Source: Algiphilus sp022763315 (GTDB lineage: Bacteria > Pseudomonadota > Gammaproteobacteria > Nevskiales > Nevskiaceae). From it: a stretch of DNA of 64,000 bases. Location: assembly GCF_965249985.1 (NCBI RefSeq), contig NZ_OZ252280.1, one strand, 5' to 3'. The first letter of the stretch is position 1. Each line of letters opens with the position of its first letter. Both the position numbers and the translations under genes were made by a program. The notes under the pieces were generated by a model. That model had not been told where the DNA came from. It saw only the letters and a program-made list of their open reading frames with translations, and did not search any database. Positions 8,100 through 17,279 of the stretch are shown in pieces.

Positions 8100-8822
8100 A
8101 TGATGACTTTCAAGCGAATCGCAGCATTCACCGCGCTGGGCGCCGCCACGCTCGCTCCCAGCCTGGCCAGCGCTCAGCTGTCCGGCAACGCCGGTGTGAT
8201 GAGCCAGTACCTGTTCCGCGGTCTCGCGCAGTCTGACGGCGCGTCCGTCTACGGCGGCCTGGACTATGCCAGCGATTCCGGCTTCTACGTCGGCACCTGG
8301 GCGGCCACGGTGAACTTCGGTGGTACGCCGAACCTGGGCGACAACGGCAGCACCGGCGCCGAGGTCGACGTCTACGCCGGTTTCTCCGGTGGTGACGCCA
8401 TCACCTACGATGTCGGCGCGATCTACTACTGGTACAGCGAAGAGGATGAGCTGGATCAGCCGGATCCGTCCTACAACACGATCGAGTTGTACGGCTCGCT
8501 GGGCTTTGGTCCGGTCGCGCTGTCGGGCTACTTCGCTCCGGACACGTACTTCGGCGCCGATGACTCCGCCTACGGCGTGTACGCTTCGGGCAGCTTCCCG
8601 CTCACCGACATCCTCGCTTTCGACGCGGCTGTTGGTCTGAACGCCGGCAAAGGCAACGAGGCCTTCACTCCTGATGGCGATTCCTACATCGAGTACAACC
8701 TCGGCGTGTCGGCCGGTCTCGAGAACGGCTTCGGCTTCGGCTTCAGCTTTGTCGCCACCGATATCGAAGACGACGATCCCAAGCTGATCGTGGATGCCAG
8801 CTACAGCTTCGACCTGATGTAA
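8100..8822 (+). CDS. TorF-family putative outer-membrane porin
   Basis: A 240-residue beta-barrel candidate. An N-terminal signal peptide of about 25 residues ends at LASA/QLSG. The mature part alternates short hydrophobic strands with Gly, Tyr and Asp-rich turns and ends in a C-terminal aromatic-containing strand (SYSFDLM). The segment MSQYLFRGLAQSDG is the signature of this conserved family (TIGR02001 type). Homologues are often found beside glnK-amtB, and without the transposon that locus would be a few genes away here. GGAG about 8 bp before the ATG is a ribosome binding site. Transport substrate unknown. Confidence 0.88.
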   Translation: MMTFKRIAAFTALGAATLAPSLASAQLSGNAGVMSQYLFRGLAQSDGASVYGGLDYASDSGFYVGTWAATVNFGGTPNLGDNGSTGAEVDVYAGFSGGDAITYDVGAIYYWYSEEDELDQPDPSYNTIELYGSLGFGPVALSGYFAPDTYFGADDSAYGVYASGSFPLTDILAFDAAVGLNAGKGNEAFTPDGDSYIEYNLGVSAGLENGFGFGFSFVATDIEDDDPKLIVDASYSFDLM

Positions 8823-8849
8823 ATCACGCGATAACGGCTGGAATCTTCA

Positions 8850-8878
8850 AGGGCCACCCTCCGGGTGGCCCTTTTTTG
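8850..8878 (+). terminator. Rho-independent terminator after the porin gene
   Basis: An 11-bp perfect stem (AAGGGCCACCC and its complement) with a 3-nt loop, followed by a six-T run. The comM remnant on the opposite strand ends 25 bp further on. Confidence 0.9.
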
Positions 8879-8902
8879 TGCGCACCCGCAAACGGCGATG
8901 GA

Positions 8903-9576
<674 letters not shown>

Positions 9577-9716
9577 TGTCATTTCGCGAAGAAGCTTGTA
9601 CTGGCGGGCAAATTTCGCGTACTTTTGAGCGCAGAAAGCGAGACTGATGCGACAAGTAGTTGGGACTACCTTGCAAAATGCGCAAAGTCGTTGAGACTGT
9701 CTTAGTCGGTGAAACT
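9577..9716. promoter_or_regulatory. Left transposon end with repeated TnsB-type sites
   Basis: After the terminal repeat, three related direct copies occur: AAGTAGTTGGGACT at about 9654-9667, AAAGTCGTTGAGACT at about 9684-9698, and TTAGTCGGTGAAACT at 9702-9716. Tn7-family ends carry several such transposase-binding sites, and the shared GTTGRGACT core recurs at the right end. The tnsA start codon lies 27 bp after the last copy, so TnsB binding could also repress the tns promoter. Confidence 0.75.
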
Positions 9717-9742
9717 CCAAGCCGTTTGGGAGGCAACCCTAG

Positions 9743-10432
9743 GTGCCAGTGAGGCAAATCCCGAGGAACTATCGAAACGTCACCGGACGCGTGTCGATTG
9801 CGTGCATGGGGCGCTCTGTTGCCTTCGAATCCCCACTTGAGCGGGATTTCTACATCCTCCTCGACTTCGATGAGGCCGTAGCCTCAATCGAAGAGCAACC
9901 ACTCCAAATCAAGTACGCAAGACTTGACGGGACACCAGGGACTTATACCCCCGACGCGCTTGTCCACTTCACCCCGCAGGCGAATCGTCGCCCCGAGCTA
10001 TACGAAATCAAGACGCGCCAAGACTTGCGTAAGGATTGGAGCGAGCTGCGCCCTCGGTTTGCCGCAGCGATCGCACTTTGCCGAGAACGCGAGTGGACGT
10101 TCCGTATCCGCACAGAGCGCGGAATACGAACGCAATTTCTCTCAAACGCCAAATTCCTACGCCGGTGGCGCGCTCATCCGGTAAACGAACTCGAAGCGCA
10201 ACGAATCATCAACGTGGCTCGCTCGTGCCCCGAAATGACCATCAACAGCCTCTTTGCTGGACTGGCGCCATGGCCAGGCGGACAAGGCGCTCTGGCTGGG
10301 ATGGTCTGGCACCTCATCGCTAACCGCAGGCTCAACGCGGACCTGTCACTGCCGCTCGGCCCTGATAGTCGAATACGCGCCATTGAACCCCCAGTTACCC
10401 TCCAGCGAAATGAGCGGGAGGCGGCTATATGA
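9743..10432 (+). CDS. tnsA: TnsA-like heteromeric transposase endonuclease subunit
   Basis: A 229-residue homologue of Tn7 TnsA, the restriction-enzyme-like nuclease that cuts the 5' ends of the element so that transposition is cut-and-paste. The catalytic set is visible: E33 in FESPLERDF, D71 in YTPDALVHF, and ELYEIK with E88 and K90. A C-terminal helical domain (from about residue 145) should contact TnsC. It starts with GTG just inside the left end and overlaps tnsB by 4 bp (ATGA). The equivalent gene in AbaR-type elements is called tniC. Confidence 0.93.
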   Translation: MPVRQIPRNYRNVTGRVSIACMGRSVAFESPLERDFYILLDFDEAVASIEEQPLQIKYARLDGTPGTYTPDALVHFTPQANRRPELYEIKTRQDLRKDWSELRPRFAAAIALCREREWTFRIRTERGIRTQFLSNAKFLRRWRAHPVNELEAQRIINVARSCPEMTINSLFAGLAPWPGGQGALAGMVWHLIANRRLNADLSLPLGPDSRIRAIEPPVTLQRNEREAAI

Positions 10433-12315
10433 GCAAATACGTTTCACTCTCGCCTGGCGACAAAGTAGCGTCCGAAGGATGCGAGTACGAGATCTCGCAT
10501 GTCCTTGACTGCAATACAGTTGTAGGGATAAGCACCGAAACGGGGCATCGGGACATCCTTCGGGTATCGACTCTCCAAGCAGTAACCCGTGATGCTCACA
10601 GAGACGGGCCGGTCAGCCTTTCGGAAATTCCTGAGCACCGGTGGGAACAGGCGCGATTCCGCCACGAGGTTATCCGTCCACTCTTGGGTCGGACGAATAG
10701 AACCCGCTCGGAAGTCGAGTCAATCGCGCGAAAGCACAATATTGGTGCATCTTCGATTTATCGCTGGCTCAACCTCTTCGAAGACACCGGGACACTTCTA
10801 TCCTTGGTACCCCAAGAACGGTCTGGTGGATACGATAAGCCGAGGATCTCGTCGGAAGCCGAAGCGATCATCAAACACCACATTGAGCATTCCTACCTAA
10901 CCACCCAAAAGCCCTCACCCAGCTTCATCTGCGGAGAGGTACTGCGCTCCTGTAAGCAGGCTGGCATTAAGCCGCCGCATCCCAGCACAATCCGCAAGCG
11001 CATCTCGCGCGTTTCCGCGAGAGTAAAGGCCGGGCGCCGAGGCGACCGGAGAGCCACAGAGCGCATGGAGGCAACGCCGGGTACCTTTCCGGATGCGCAC
11101 TGGCCGTTGCAGGTGGTCCAAATCGACCACACCCCTGTAGACCTCATGGTGGTGGACGACACGCACCGGCAATCGATCGGACGGCCTTGGATCACTGTCG
11201 CGATTGATGTTAATAGCCGCATGGTCACAGGCTTTCTCGTGACGCTCGACCCACCCAGTGCGCTTTCTGTTGGTCTGGTGATCGCACAATCCATGCTACC
11301 GAAGGAGCAGTGGCTGGCCGAGCGGGAATTGGATCTGGAATGGCCTGTTTGGGGAAAGCCTGACTCCATCCACGCCGACAATGGGGCTGACTTTCGTTGT
11401 GCCGCGGTGACCAAAGGCTGCGAGAACCAACTGATTGACATCCATTGGCGCCCCGTGAAGAAGCCCAGATTCGGTGCCCACATCGAGCGGTTGCTGGGCA
11501 CAGTTGCGAAGAAGTTGCGGAACCTTGAAGGCGCAACCTTCGCGAACGTGAGCGAGCGCGGCGACTACGATTCAGACGGCCGCGCCCAAATGACGATGCG
11601 AGACCTCGAACAATGGCTCGCCCATTTCTTTCTTGGGGAGTACCACAACAAGCGACATTCGGGTCTGGGATTAGCTCCGCTGAAGAAATTTCAAGATGGC
11701 ATCCTCGGCTCTAAAGACACCTTGGCAGCAGGACTACCTGCTAAGCCCGCAGATCCACGAGCGCTGCAGATCGACTTCCTTCCGATAACGTATCGCACGG
11801 TCCAGTCCACTGGAATTTCGCTTGAGGGTGTCAGGTACTTTGGGGAAGTACTTCGAAAGTGGGTTGGTGTTGTTGAAACATCAAGCGGAAAGTCGCGAAA
11901 GTTTGAGATTCGTTATGACCCGCGGAATATGGCACGGGTGTTGTTCTGGGACCCAGATTCAGAGACATACCAGGACATCCCAACCGCAAACTTGTCGCGC
12001 GCTCATGTCAGTCTTTGGGAAATTCGGGCCGCAAGAAAGCAGCTCCTTAAAGAAGGCAAGGTCATCAATGAAGCTGCGATCTTTAGGTCGATTGACGAGA
12101 TGGCCCGAATTCAACTTGAGGCAGCAAAGAGAACGAAATCTGCAAGGCGTTTGACTCAGAGGCGCACAGCCCATAAAGAAGCGACCCGAGCAACCTCCAA
12201 ACCGCCCGCAAGCCATCAACCCAACCTTGGAGCTGTTACGCCGGCGGTGAGCGCAATCAGCGAGACAGAATCAGCAGAGTCTGAACTAGGTGCGTACACG
12301 CATGAATGGGACTGA
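10429..12315 (+). CDS. tnsB: TnsB/TniA-like DDE transposase
   Basis: A 628-residue retroviral-integrase-fold transposase that binds the ends and joins 3' ends to target DNA. The catalytic triad is D233 (VVQIDHTPVD), D317 (IHADNGADF) and E353 (FGAHIERLLG), with the D-35-E spacing usual for this superfamily. The N-terminal 200 residues hold helix-turn-helix DNA-binding domains (for example IARKHNIGASSIYRWLNLF), and a Mu-type C-terminal beta barrel follows the core. It overlaps tnsA and tnsC, so the operon is translationally coupled. Confidence 0.95.
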   Translation: MSKYVSLSPGDKVASEGCEYEISHVLDCNTVVGISTETGHRDILRVSTLQAVTRDAHRDGPVSLSEIPEHRWEQARFRHEVIRPLLGRTNRTRSEVESIARKHNIGASSIYRWLNLFEDTGTLLSLVPQERSGGYDKPRISSEAEAIIKHHIEHSYLTTQKPSPSFICGEVLRSCKQAGIKPPHPSTIRKRISRVSARVKAGRRGDRRATERMEATPGTFPDAHWPLQVVQIDHTPVDLMVVDDTHRQSIGRPWITVAIDVNSRMVTGFLVTLDPPSALSVGLVIAQSMLPKEQWLAERELDLEWPVWGKPDSIHADNGADFRCAAVTKGCENQLIDIHWRPVKKPRFGAHIERLLGTVAKKLRNLEGATFANVSERGDYDSDGRAQMTMRDLEQWLAHFFLGEYHNKRHSGLGLAPLKKFQDGILGSKDTLAAGLPAKPADPRALQIDFLPITYRTVQSTGISLEGVRYFGEVLRKWVGVVETSSGKSRKFEIRYDPRNMARVLFWDPDSETYQDIPTANLSRAHVSLWEIRAARKQLLKEGKVINEAAIFRSIDEMARIQLEAAKRTKSARRLTQRRTAHKEATRATSKPPASHQPNLGAVTPAVSAISETESAESELGAYTHEWD

Positions 12316-13213
12316 GGGGTTAACGCACCTGCACACCCATGCGCGAGAAGCGTTAGCGCTGAGCAAGCAAGAGCGCGTCCAGAGAGCTCATGAGCTCCCT
12401 TGGATTAACTACCCAGCGGCAGAAAAACTGCATCTCGACCTTGAAACCTTGGTCACACTCCCCTCCTCACACAGACCACCGTGCCGGGCGCTACTGGCCG
12501 CCCCAAACAATGGCAAGACGCGGCTGTTAAGGCGGTTCGCGAAAAAGCATGCACCCGCAGAGGATCCGTCGATTGATGAGGGACCTCTAGAGGTTCCTGT
12601 GATCATGATCGAAGCGCTCGATGGCCCGCATGAGCGACAGTTCTTTAATCAGGTAATCGATGCGTTTGGCGTGCCATTCCGACCCGACGACAACATTCAC
12701 CGGCTTCGCTACAAGGCTGAGCGCCTTCTGACGTACTTCAAAACACGTGTCCTTCTGATCGACGAATTCCACGTGATCGCGAGCGGTACACCGGCGATGC
12801 AGCGCAATTTACTCAACATCCTGAAGAACCTCAGCTCACGCCGAAGAATGAGCATCGTCGTGTCAGGGGTCCAAGAAGCGACCGCAGCATTGGCTATCGA
12901 TACCCAGTTCTCGAGCCGTTTTCGGACTGTGCATCTACCGCTATGGGAAGGCTCTGCCTGGCGGAGGCTCGCTCACAGCCTTGAAGGGCATTTACCGTTT
13001 CCCGAACCATCCCATCTTGGGGAAGCGCGATTCGCCGAGCGATTGCTCTTCGAAGCAGAGAGCACGATCGGGGGTCTAATCGATCTTCTTCTAGACATGA
13101 CGCACTGGGCAATCATGAACGACGAGCCCAAACTCACTCTGGACACAATTCAAAAATGTGGCTGGATCAGGCCCTCCGAGCGAATTCGCGCTGCCTCTGC
13201 GGCCTTCTACTAG
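12302..13213 (+). CDS. tnsC: TnsC/TniB-like AAA+ ATPase
   Basis: The ATPase that bridges target-site selectors and the transposase. A Walker A variant, APNNGKTRLL, lies near residues 66-75, and Walker B is VLLIDEFH near 152-159; both match the TniB subfamily. The protein is about 303 residues, shorter than Tn7 TnsC (555) and nearer to the Tn5053/AbaR TniB type. I prefer the ATG at 12302 with AGGTG upstream; a GTG at 12290 would add four residues. It overlaps the tnsB 3' end by 14 bp. Confidence 0.92.
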   Translation: MNGTEGLTHLHTHAREALALSKQERVQRAHELPWINYPAAEKLHLDLETLVTLPSSHRPPCRALLAAPNNGKTRLLRRFAKKHAPAEDPSIDEGPLEVPVIMIEALDGPHERQFFNQVIDAFGVPFRPDDNIHRLRYKAERLLTYFKTRVLLIDEFHVIASGTPAMQRNLLNILKNLSSRRRMSIVVSGVQEATAALAIDTQFSSRFRTVHLPLWEGSAWRRLAHSLEGHLPFPEPSHLGEARFAERLLFEAESTIGGLIDLLLDMTHWAIMNDEPKLTLDTIQKCGWIRPSERIRAASAAFY

Positions 13214-13220
13214 CTCCAAG

Positions 13221-14306
13221 ATGAGCGGGCCTTCTTTGAACCTTCCGCCTCTGCCAGGCGAACTTGCCTCAAGCTGGCTATTCAGACTCGCCCAAGCACG
13301 CGGTGACACGCCACATGGACTCGCTAGGACGATCTGGGGCAACGGCATAGCTTGGACCCGTGATCTCGATAGAAGCTTAAGCACGCACCAACAGCATGCG
13401 GTTGCCAACTATGCAAGCGTTCCGTTCTCTACCGTCGTCGGGACGACCCTACAATTTGCAGAGCTACGATGCGCGAATGGGAGACGTGCTCCCGCCGTAG
13501 CGCCTGGAATTCTCGCGGTCGGCGTCTATCACAGAAGACGCCGCCTTCGCGGGCAGCAAGTTTGCGCCGAATGCCTCAACGAGGATGCGGCACCTCACTA
13601 CAGACAACAGTGGCGACTGTCATTCGTTTTCGCGTGCGTGCATCACAGTTGTTTATTGCTCGACGCATGCCGAGTTTGCGGCAGCCCGATCAGTGCCTAC
13701 CGACCGTCTCACGTGGGTCTCGATCGGTGCGGGGAATGTGGCTCCCCACTCTCTCGGGGAAGCTCTACCCCATGCAACCCACATGCTCTGGCGACTCAGC
13801 GACAACTGCTAAAAGCCTGGCAGTCGGATCGATTCTGTTCGAAGCCACTCGACCTGACATTCGCTGAATGGCTGGCCGGATTGCGCATCATGTTCAGCGC
13901 CTCAGCTCGTTCGAACGGTGCACCCGGGTTATGGGCAGATGCGCATGATTCATGTGCGGATGCAAAAAGGGAAAACCCGCCATTAGAACTCTCAACAACC
14001 GAGCGACGCACTCTCGGATTGTCCGCCATTGTGCCGCTGACACTCGACTGGCCGACACGATTTCTGCAGACGGTTCGACGTCATGACCTCACTCAGGGAA
14101 TGGTTGTTCACCCGCTAAGGAAGTTCGCGCCTGGGTGGCTCGAAAGCACGATCCGCACCCATATCAGGCCGTCCGCGAAACGCAAGCGACGAGCGAAAAA
14201 ATGCCCGCGGTCCAAAGTAAGCAAGCGCAAGGCGCTCGCACATTCCGATGCATCGGCTCGGATCAGTGAGCGCCTTGATCGTGTGCTTGGGAGGAACGAC
14301 AAGTGA
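13221..14306 (+). CDS. tniQ: TniQ/TnsD-like target-site selector
   Basis: A 361-residue TniQ-family protein, the probable recogniser of the comM attachment site. The N-terminus LPPLPGELASSWLFRLAQ is the TniQ signature. Zinc-binding cysteines follow: CAEC, CVHH, CRVCG and CGECG, at about residues 115-180. The C-terminal tail is strongly basic. It overlaps the next gene by 4 bp. By analogy with Tn7 TnsD and AbaR TniD it should bind a conserved coding sequence in comM, although that specificity is inferred from the insertion site rather than from the protein. Confidence 0.88.
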   Translation: MSGPSLNLPPLPGELASSWLFRLAQARGDTPHGLARTIWGNGIAWTRDLDRSLSTHQQHAVANYASVPFSTVVGTTLQFAELRCANGRRAPAVAPGILAVGVYHRRRRLRGQQVCAECLNEDAAPHYRQQWRLSFVFACVHHSCLLLDACRVCGSPISAYRPSHVGLDRCGECGSPLSRGSSTPCNPHALATQRQLLKAWQSDRFCSKPLDLTFAEWLAGLRIMFSASARSNGAPGLWADAHDSCADAKRENPPLELSTTERRTLGLSAIVPLTLDWPTRFLQTVRRHDLTQGMVVHPLRKFAPGWLESTIRTHIRPSAKRKRRAKKCPRSKVSKRKALAHSDASARISERLDRVLGRNDK

Positions 14307-15811
14307 GCACTCCTCCAGTGGAGACATCCATGGTTAATGAAGCTCACGTCCAATGTGGAGAATGCGGGCGTAGGATGAAGAGAGCTACGCGCGTACATGA
14401 CGGAGTGCGCTTCTGCGCCGCCTGCTACAAGCGTAAGTTCCGGCGAAAGCCCTGTGGGCGCTGCGGCAGACCGGCCCGCGTCCACGTGTCACAGATGAAC
14501 GGGTTGTGCCGATCATGCATAAGATCTGAGCGCAGATGTATGCGCTGCGGCCGAGAGACACCGCGTGCAGCGCTCCGTATTGGGGCGGCAGTCGTATGCA
14601 AGCCGTGCCGCAGACACTTCGCCCCATTCCCGTCACCCCCATCACTTCGGAACAGGCAAACATGCTCTGCCTGCTACAAGTTTCGACGTGTGGAGACCGT
14701 CTCTGAGAGCGGAGAACCGCTCTGCCCCTTGTGCTCACAACGGGACAGATCCGAGGAAATACAGTGGGCAGAGAATGACTACTGGATTTCTGAAGTTGCC
14801 GAGCGGCAACTCCACGCACGCGAGCACCTTGGTTCGTCTTGGGCAAAGCACCTCTTCGATGGATTCATAGAGTGGAAGATCGGGGAGATTCTTCCGAAAG
14901 CGCTTGCGGCTCGCCTAGACAGCTACCTCGCGGATTTTTCAAAACTCGAATCAAGATTCGAGCACGCGCGAGAGATCAACTCAAAGACGATCCTTGATCG
15001 ATACTCCCCCGAAGAACTACGCGGTGCCCAAGCAGTGATGACATACCTTGCGGACATCGGAATCCGGGTCCCCACCACCGGCGAAATCAGTGAATCGGCA
15101 GAGCAGCGAAAGATTGAAGCACTTCTTAGAAGGGCTTCTCATGAACCCTGGTGGCATGTACTGCAGCCTTTCGTCGATGCGCTGAATAGGCCAAACACTC
15201 GGGGTGCGATCCTCTCTACGCGCACGCGGAAGAGTTATCTGCAAGCCGCTATAGGCTTGCTACGGCACGCTGGCGCTCGGCCAATCGATCAGCGGTCCAT
15301 CAATAGCTATCTGAGACGAAGCCCTGGCCAGCGCAACGCATTAATGCCCTTCGTGAAGCACTTGTGCCGAGACGGGATTTGCGTTGAGGTACAAGCGACA
15401 CGCGCTCGACGCGCGAAAGGCACGAGCAAGCAGGCAGATGCTGCTATCCGGGACCTTCTGGAAGTGTTAGATCGCTCGGATAGTTTTCCTGATGTCCGGG
15501 CGGCTATGGTTGGCGTTTTGGTTGGCCTAACGGGCCTCCCTTTGGAGCAAGTCACCAAACTAGGCGTACGCTCACTACAGCCTCATTCAGGCAATCGCTA
15601 TCAATTGCGAACCGAAAGCGCATCAGTCGATCTTGACCACCGGCTGACACCCGCACTCGCCAGATATATATCGCTCAGGGATGGCGCAAACCTGGCAAAT
15701 AGCATCCACCTTTTCCCAGGGCGAAGCCCGCATAGAACTGTAACGCCTTCAACAATTACTGGCAGATTCAGACTCCTCGGTATTTCGGCACGCCCACTAA
15801 CGTCAGGTTAA
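14303..15811 (+). CDS. Zinc-ribbon/tyrosine-recombinase-like accessory transposition protein (TniE/TnsF-like)
   Basis: A 502-residue protein, fifth gene of the tns operon. The first 150 residues hold about eleven CxxC-type pairs (CGECG, CAAC, CGRCG, CRSC, CMRCG, CKPC, CSAC, CPLC), implying several zinc ribbons. The C-terminal 250 residues look like a tyrosine recombinase: a SAM-like core-binding helix bundle (RTRKSYLQAAIGLLRHAG) and a helical domain (VGVLVGLTGLPLEQVTKLGV). I cannot find a full R-H-R-Y set, so it is probably not a recombinase. I recall that the fifth gene of comM-inserting elements has been described this way. The role is probably target recognition with TniQ. Confidence 0.75.
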   Translation: MSTPPVETSMVNEAHVQCGECGRRMKRATRVHDGVRFCAACYKRKFRRKPCGRCGRPARVHVSQMNGLCRSCIRSERRCMRCGRETPRAALRIGAAVVCKPCRRHFAPFPSPPSLRNRQTCSACYKFRRVETVSESGEPLCPLCSQRDRSEEIQWAENDYWISEVAERQLHAREHLGSSWAKHLFDGFIEWKIGEILPKALAARLDSYLADFSKLESRFEHAREINSKTILDRYSPEELRGAQAVMTYLADIGIRVPTTGEISESAEQRKIEALLRRASHEPWWHVLQPFVDALNRPNTRGAILSTRTRKSYLQAAIGLLRHAGARPIDQRSINSYLRRSPGQRNALMPFVKHLCRDGICVEVQATRARRAKGTSKQADAAIRDLLEVLDRSDSFPDVRAAMVGVLVGLTGLPLEQVTKLGVRSLQPHSGNRYQLRTESASVDLDHRLTPALARYISLRDGANLANSIHLFPGRSPHRTVTPSTITGRFRLLGISARPLTSG

Positions 15812-16182
15812 ATCTCGAACAACCCCTTGGAAAATACGGGTATCAGCAAAGCCGAGTGCCTTTTCGTCAGATAAGCGCCTTCGGTATAGATGTCTACAAC
15901 GGGGACAAAGGGGGCGCTAGGTTATGAGTTGTTCAGCCATCGATAAACCGCAGGGGTTTCATTCCACCTGGACTCTGCAAAAAAATTAGCTCGGTCTTGC
16001 GATCATGGCCCTTCATGGCTCAGGGGACGGCTTTGGAACAACAATCGAAGCGATCAAGGAGACGATGGGCGACCTTGATGCATCATCATCACAGGCTCAT
16101 CAGGCTGTGCGAGGTCATACGGCCGACGACACATCTGCCTGGGGCAAAAAGCGGGCGCCGCGATGGCTTCCCGGTTGACGTT
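15812..16182. other. Intergenic stretch with no recognisable gene
   Basis: About 370 bp between the tns operon and higBA. The only structure I see is a short hairpin, AAACCGCAGGGGTTT near 15947, which could weakly terminate the tns transcript. Short frames here have no family resemblance. Confidence 0.5.
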
Positions 16183-16197
16183 TAACGTTGCACGTTA
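16183..16197. promoter_or_regulatory. Palindromic operator before higBA
   Basis: TAACGTTGCACGTTA has perfect 6-bp arms around TGC and lies 13 bp before the higB start. It overlaps a -10-like TTATAC at 16195-16200. It is a likely HigA or HigBA autoregulatory site, by analogy with other higBA promoters. Confidence 0.6.
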
Positions 16198-16209
16198 TAC
16201 CCTTCTCTT

Positions 16210-16488
16210 GTGATCAAGTCGTTCCGTTGCAAGGACACCGAAGCATTCTTTACGACGGGGCGGTGCGCTAAGTTCGCCAACGTGAAGAAGGTGGCTGAGC
16301 GCAAGCTAACGCAGTTGGATAACGCGGTGATTCTGGATGACTTGAAAGTGCCGCCTGGCAACCGGTTGGAGCCACTGGCTGGCGATCGGGCTGGGCAACA
16401 CAGCATCCGGATCAACGATCAGTTCCGGGTGTGCTTCGTCTGGACCGAAGAAGGGCCCACCGAAGTAGAGATAGTGGATTACCACTAG
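16210..16488 (+). CDS. higB: HigB/RelE-superfamily mRNA interferase toxin
   Basis: A 92-residue toxin of the RelE fold that should cleave mRNA on the ribosome. The family pattern is clear: an N-terminal IKSFRCKDTEAFF, the middle LDDLKVPPGNRLEPL, and the catalytic-region strand GQHSIRINDQFRVCFVW with the basic residues of RelE toxins. It starts with GTG. The antitoxin gene follows after 11 bp, giving the toxin-first order typical of higBA. Confidence 0.92.
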   Translation: MIKSFRCKDTEAFFTTGRCAKFANVKKVAERKLTQLDNAVILDDLKVPPGNRLEPLAGDRAGQHSIRINDQFRVCFVWTEEGPTEVEIVDYH

Positions 16489-16499
16489 GAGTGTTGAGA

Positions 16500-16805
16500 A
16501 TGGCCTTCAAAAACAACATGCGACCCGTACATCCTGGAGAGGTATTGCGGGAGGACTATCTTGAGCCACTAGGCATGTCAGCTAACGCGCTGGCTACGGC
16601 TTTGCGGGTCAATGCGCCGCGCATAAATGACATCGTTCGCGAACGGCGGGGGATCACCAGCGACACGGCGCTACGATTGGCGCGCTTCTTCGGTGGGACA
16701 GCGCAGCACTGGATGAATCTGCAGATGACCTACGAGCTACGCAAAGCCGAGCTCGAGAGCGAAGATCAGATCAAGCGGGAAGTCATTCCACGAGAAGCAG
16801 CGTAG
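16500..16805 (+). CDS. higA: HigA-family antitoxin
   Basis: A 101-residue XRE-type helix-turn-helix antitoxin that neutralises HigB and represses the promoter. MRPVHPGEVLREDYLEPLG is the HigA signature, followed by the DNA-binding helices in ALATALRVNAPRINDIVRER and the FFGGTAQHWMNLQ segment. The chosen ATG (MAFKNNM) follows the toxin stop by 11 bp with GGAGTG upstream. Intact with its toxin, so the module is probably active and could stabilise the transposon. Confidence 0.93.
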   Translation: MAFKNNMRPVHPGEVLREDYLEPLGMSANALATALRVNAPRINDIVRERRGITSDTALRLARFFGGTAQHWMNLQMTYELRKAELESEDQIKREVIPREAA

Positions 16806-17279
16806 GTCCGTTTCAAGCACAAAACCGACATAAGCCACGGCAAGACGCATGCATAAGCACGCTTACGGTACAGCTTGAGCAGATGCCAGCCAGGACGCCC
16901 TCAAGAAAGCGCTTGGACGGGGCGCTCCTATAGCCATCCACAACCCGTGCTGACCGCGCTCGATACGATCCTCAAGCTGACCGGTTACGATTCTGAAAGA
17001 GCGTGATCGGCTTCTGAAAGCGCCTGCCAAATAGATCGCTCCCCCACTTTGCGGGTACCCAAAACATTCAGCCCATGCACCCGGCAGAACCTGCCGATCT
17101 AAGTCGGGCCGAACGATGCCGCAATTTATTCTGGATATGGCTTTGCTGCATAAACCTTGATACGCCCCGTCGGCGAGTTGGAGGGATAGCAAGCCACCGC
17201 AATACTGGCCGGTAGCTTCTACCAAACGCGTGTGGCACATTGCTTCTACCAACGACGGGTGGCAAGGGAGGGCGGGAAC
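16806..17279. other. Intergenic stretch with no recognisable gene
   Basis: About 470 bp of mixed composition with stops in all frames at short intervals. I find no transposon end, tRNA or clear coding remnant. It may be decayed sequence left by earlier cargo exchange. Confidence 0.5.

Noticed and set aside
15997..16185. Small plus-strand frame before higBA
   Set aside because: No ribosome binding site or family pattern, and it overlaps the operator palindrome.
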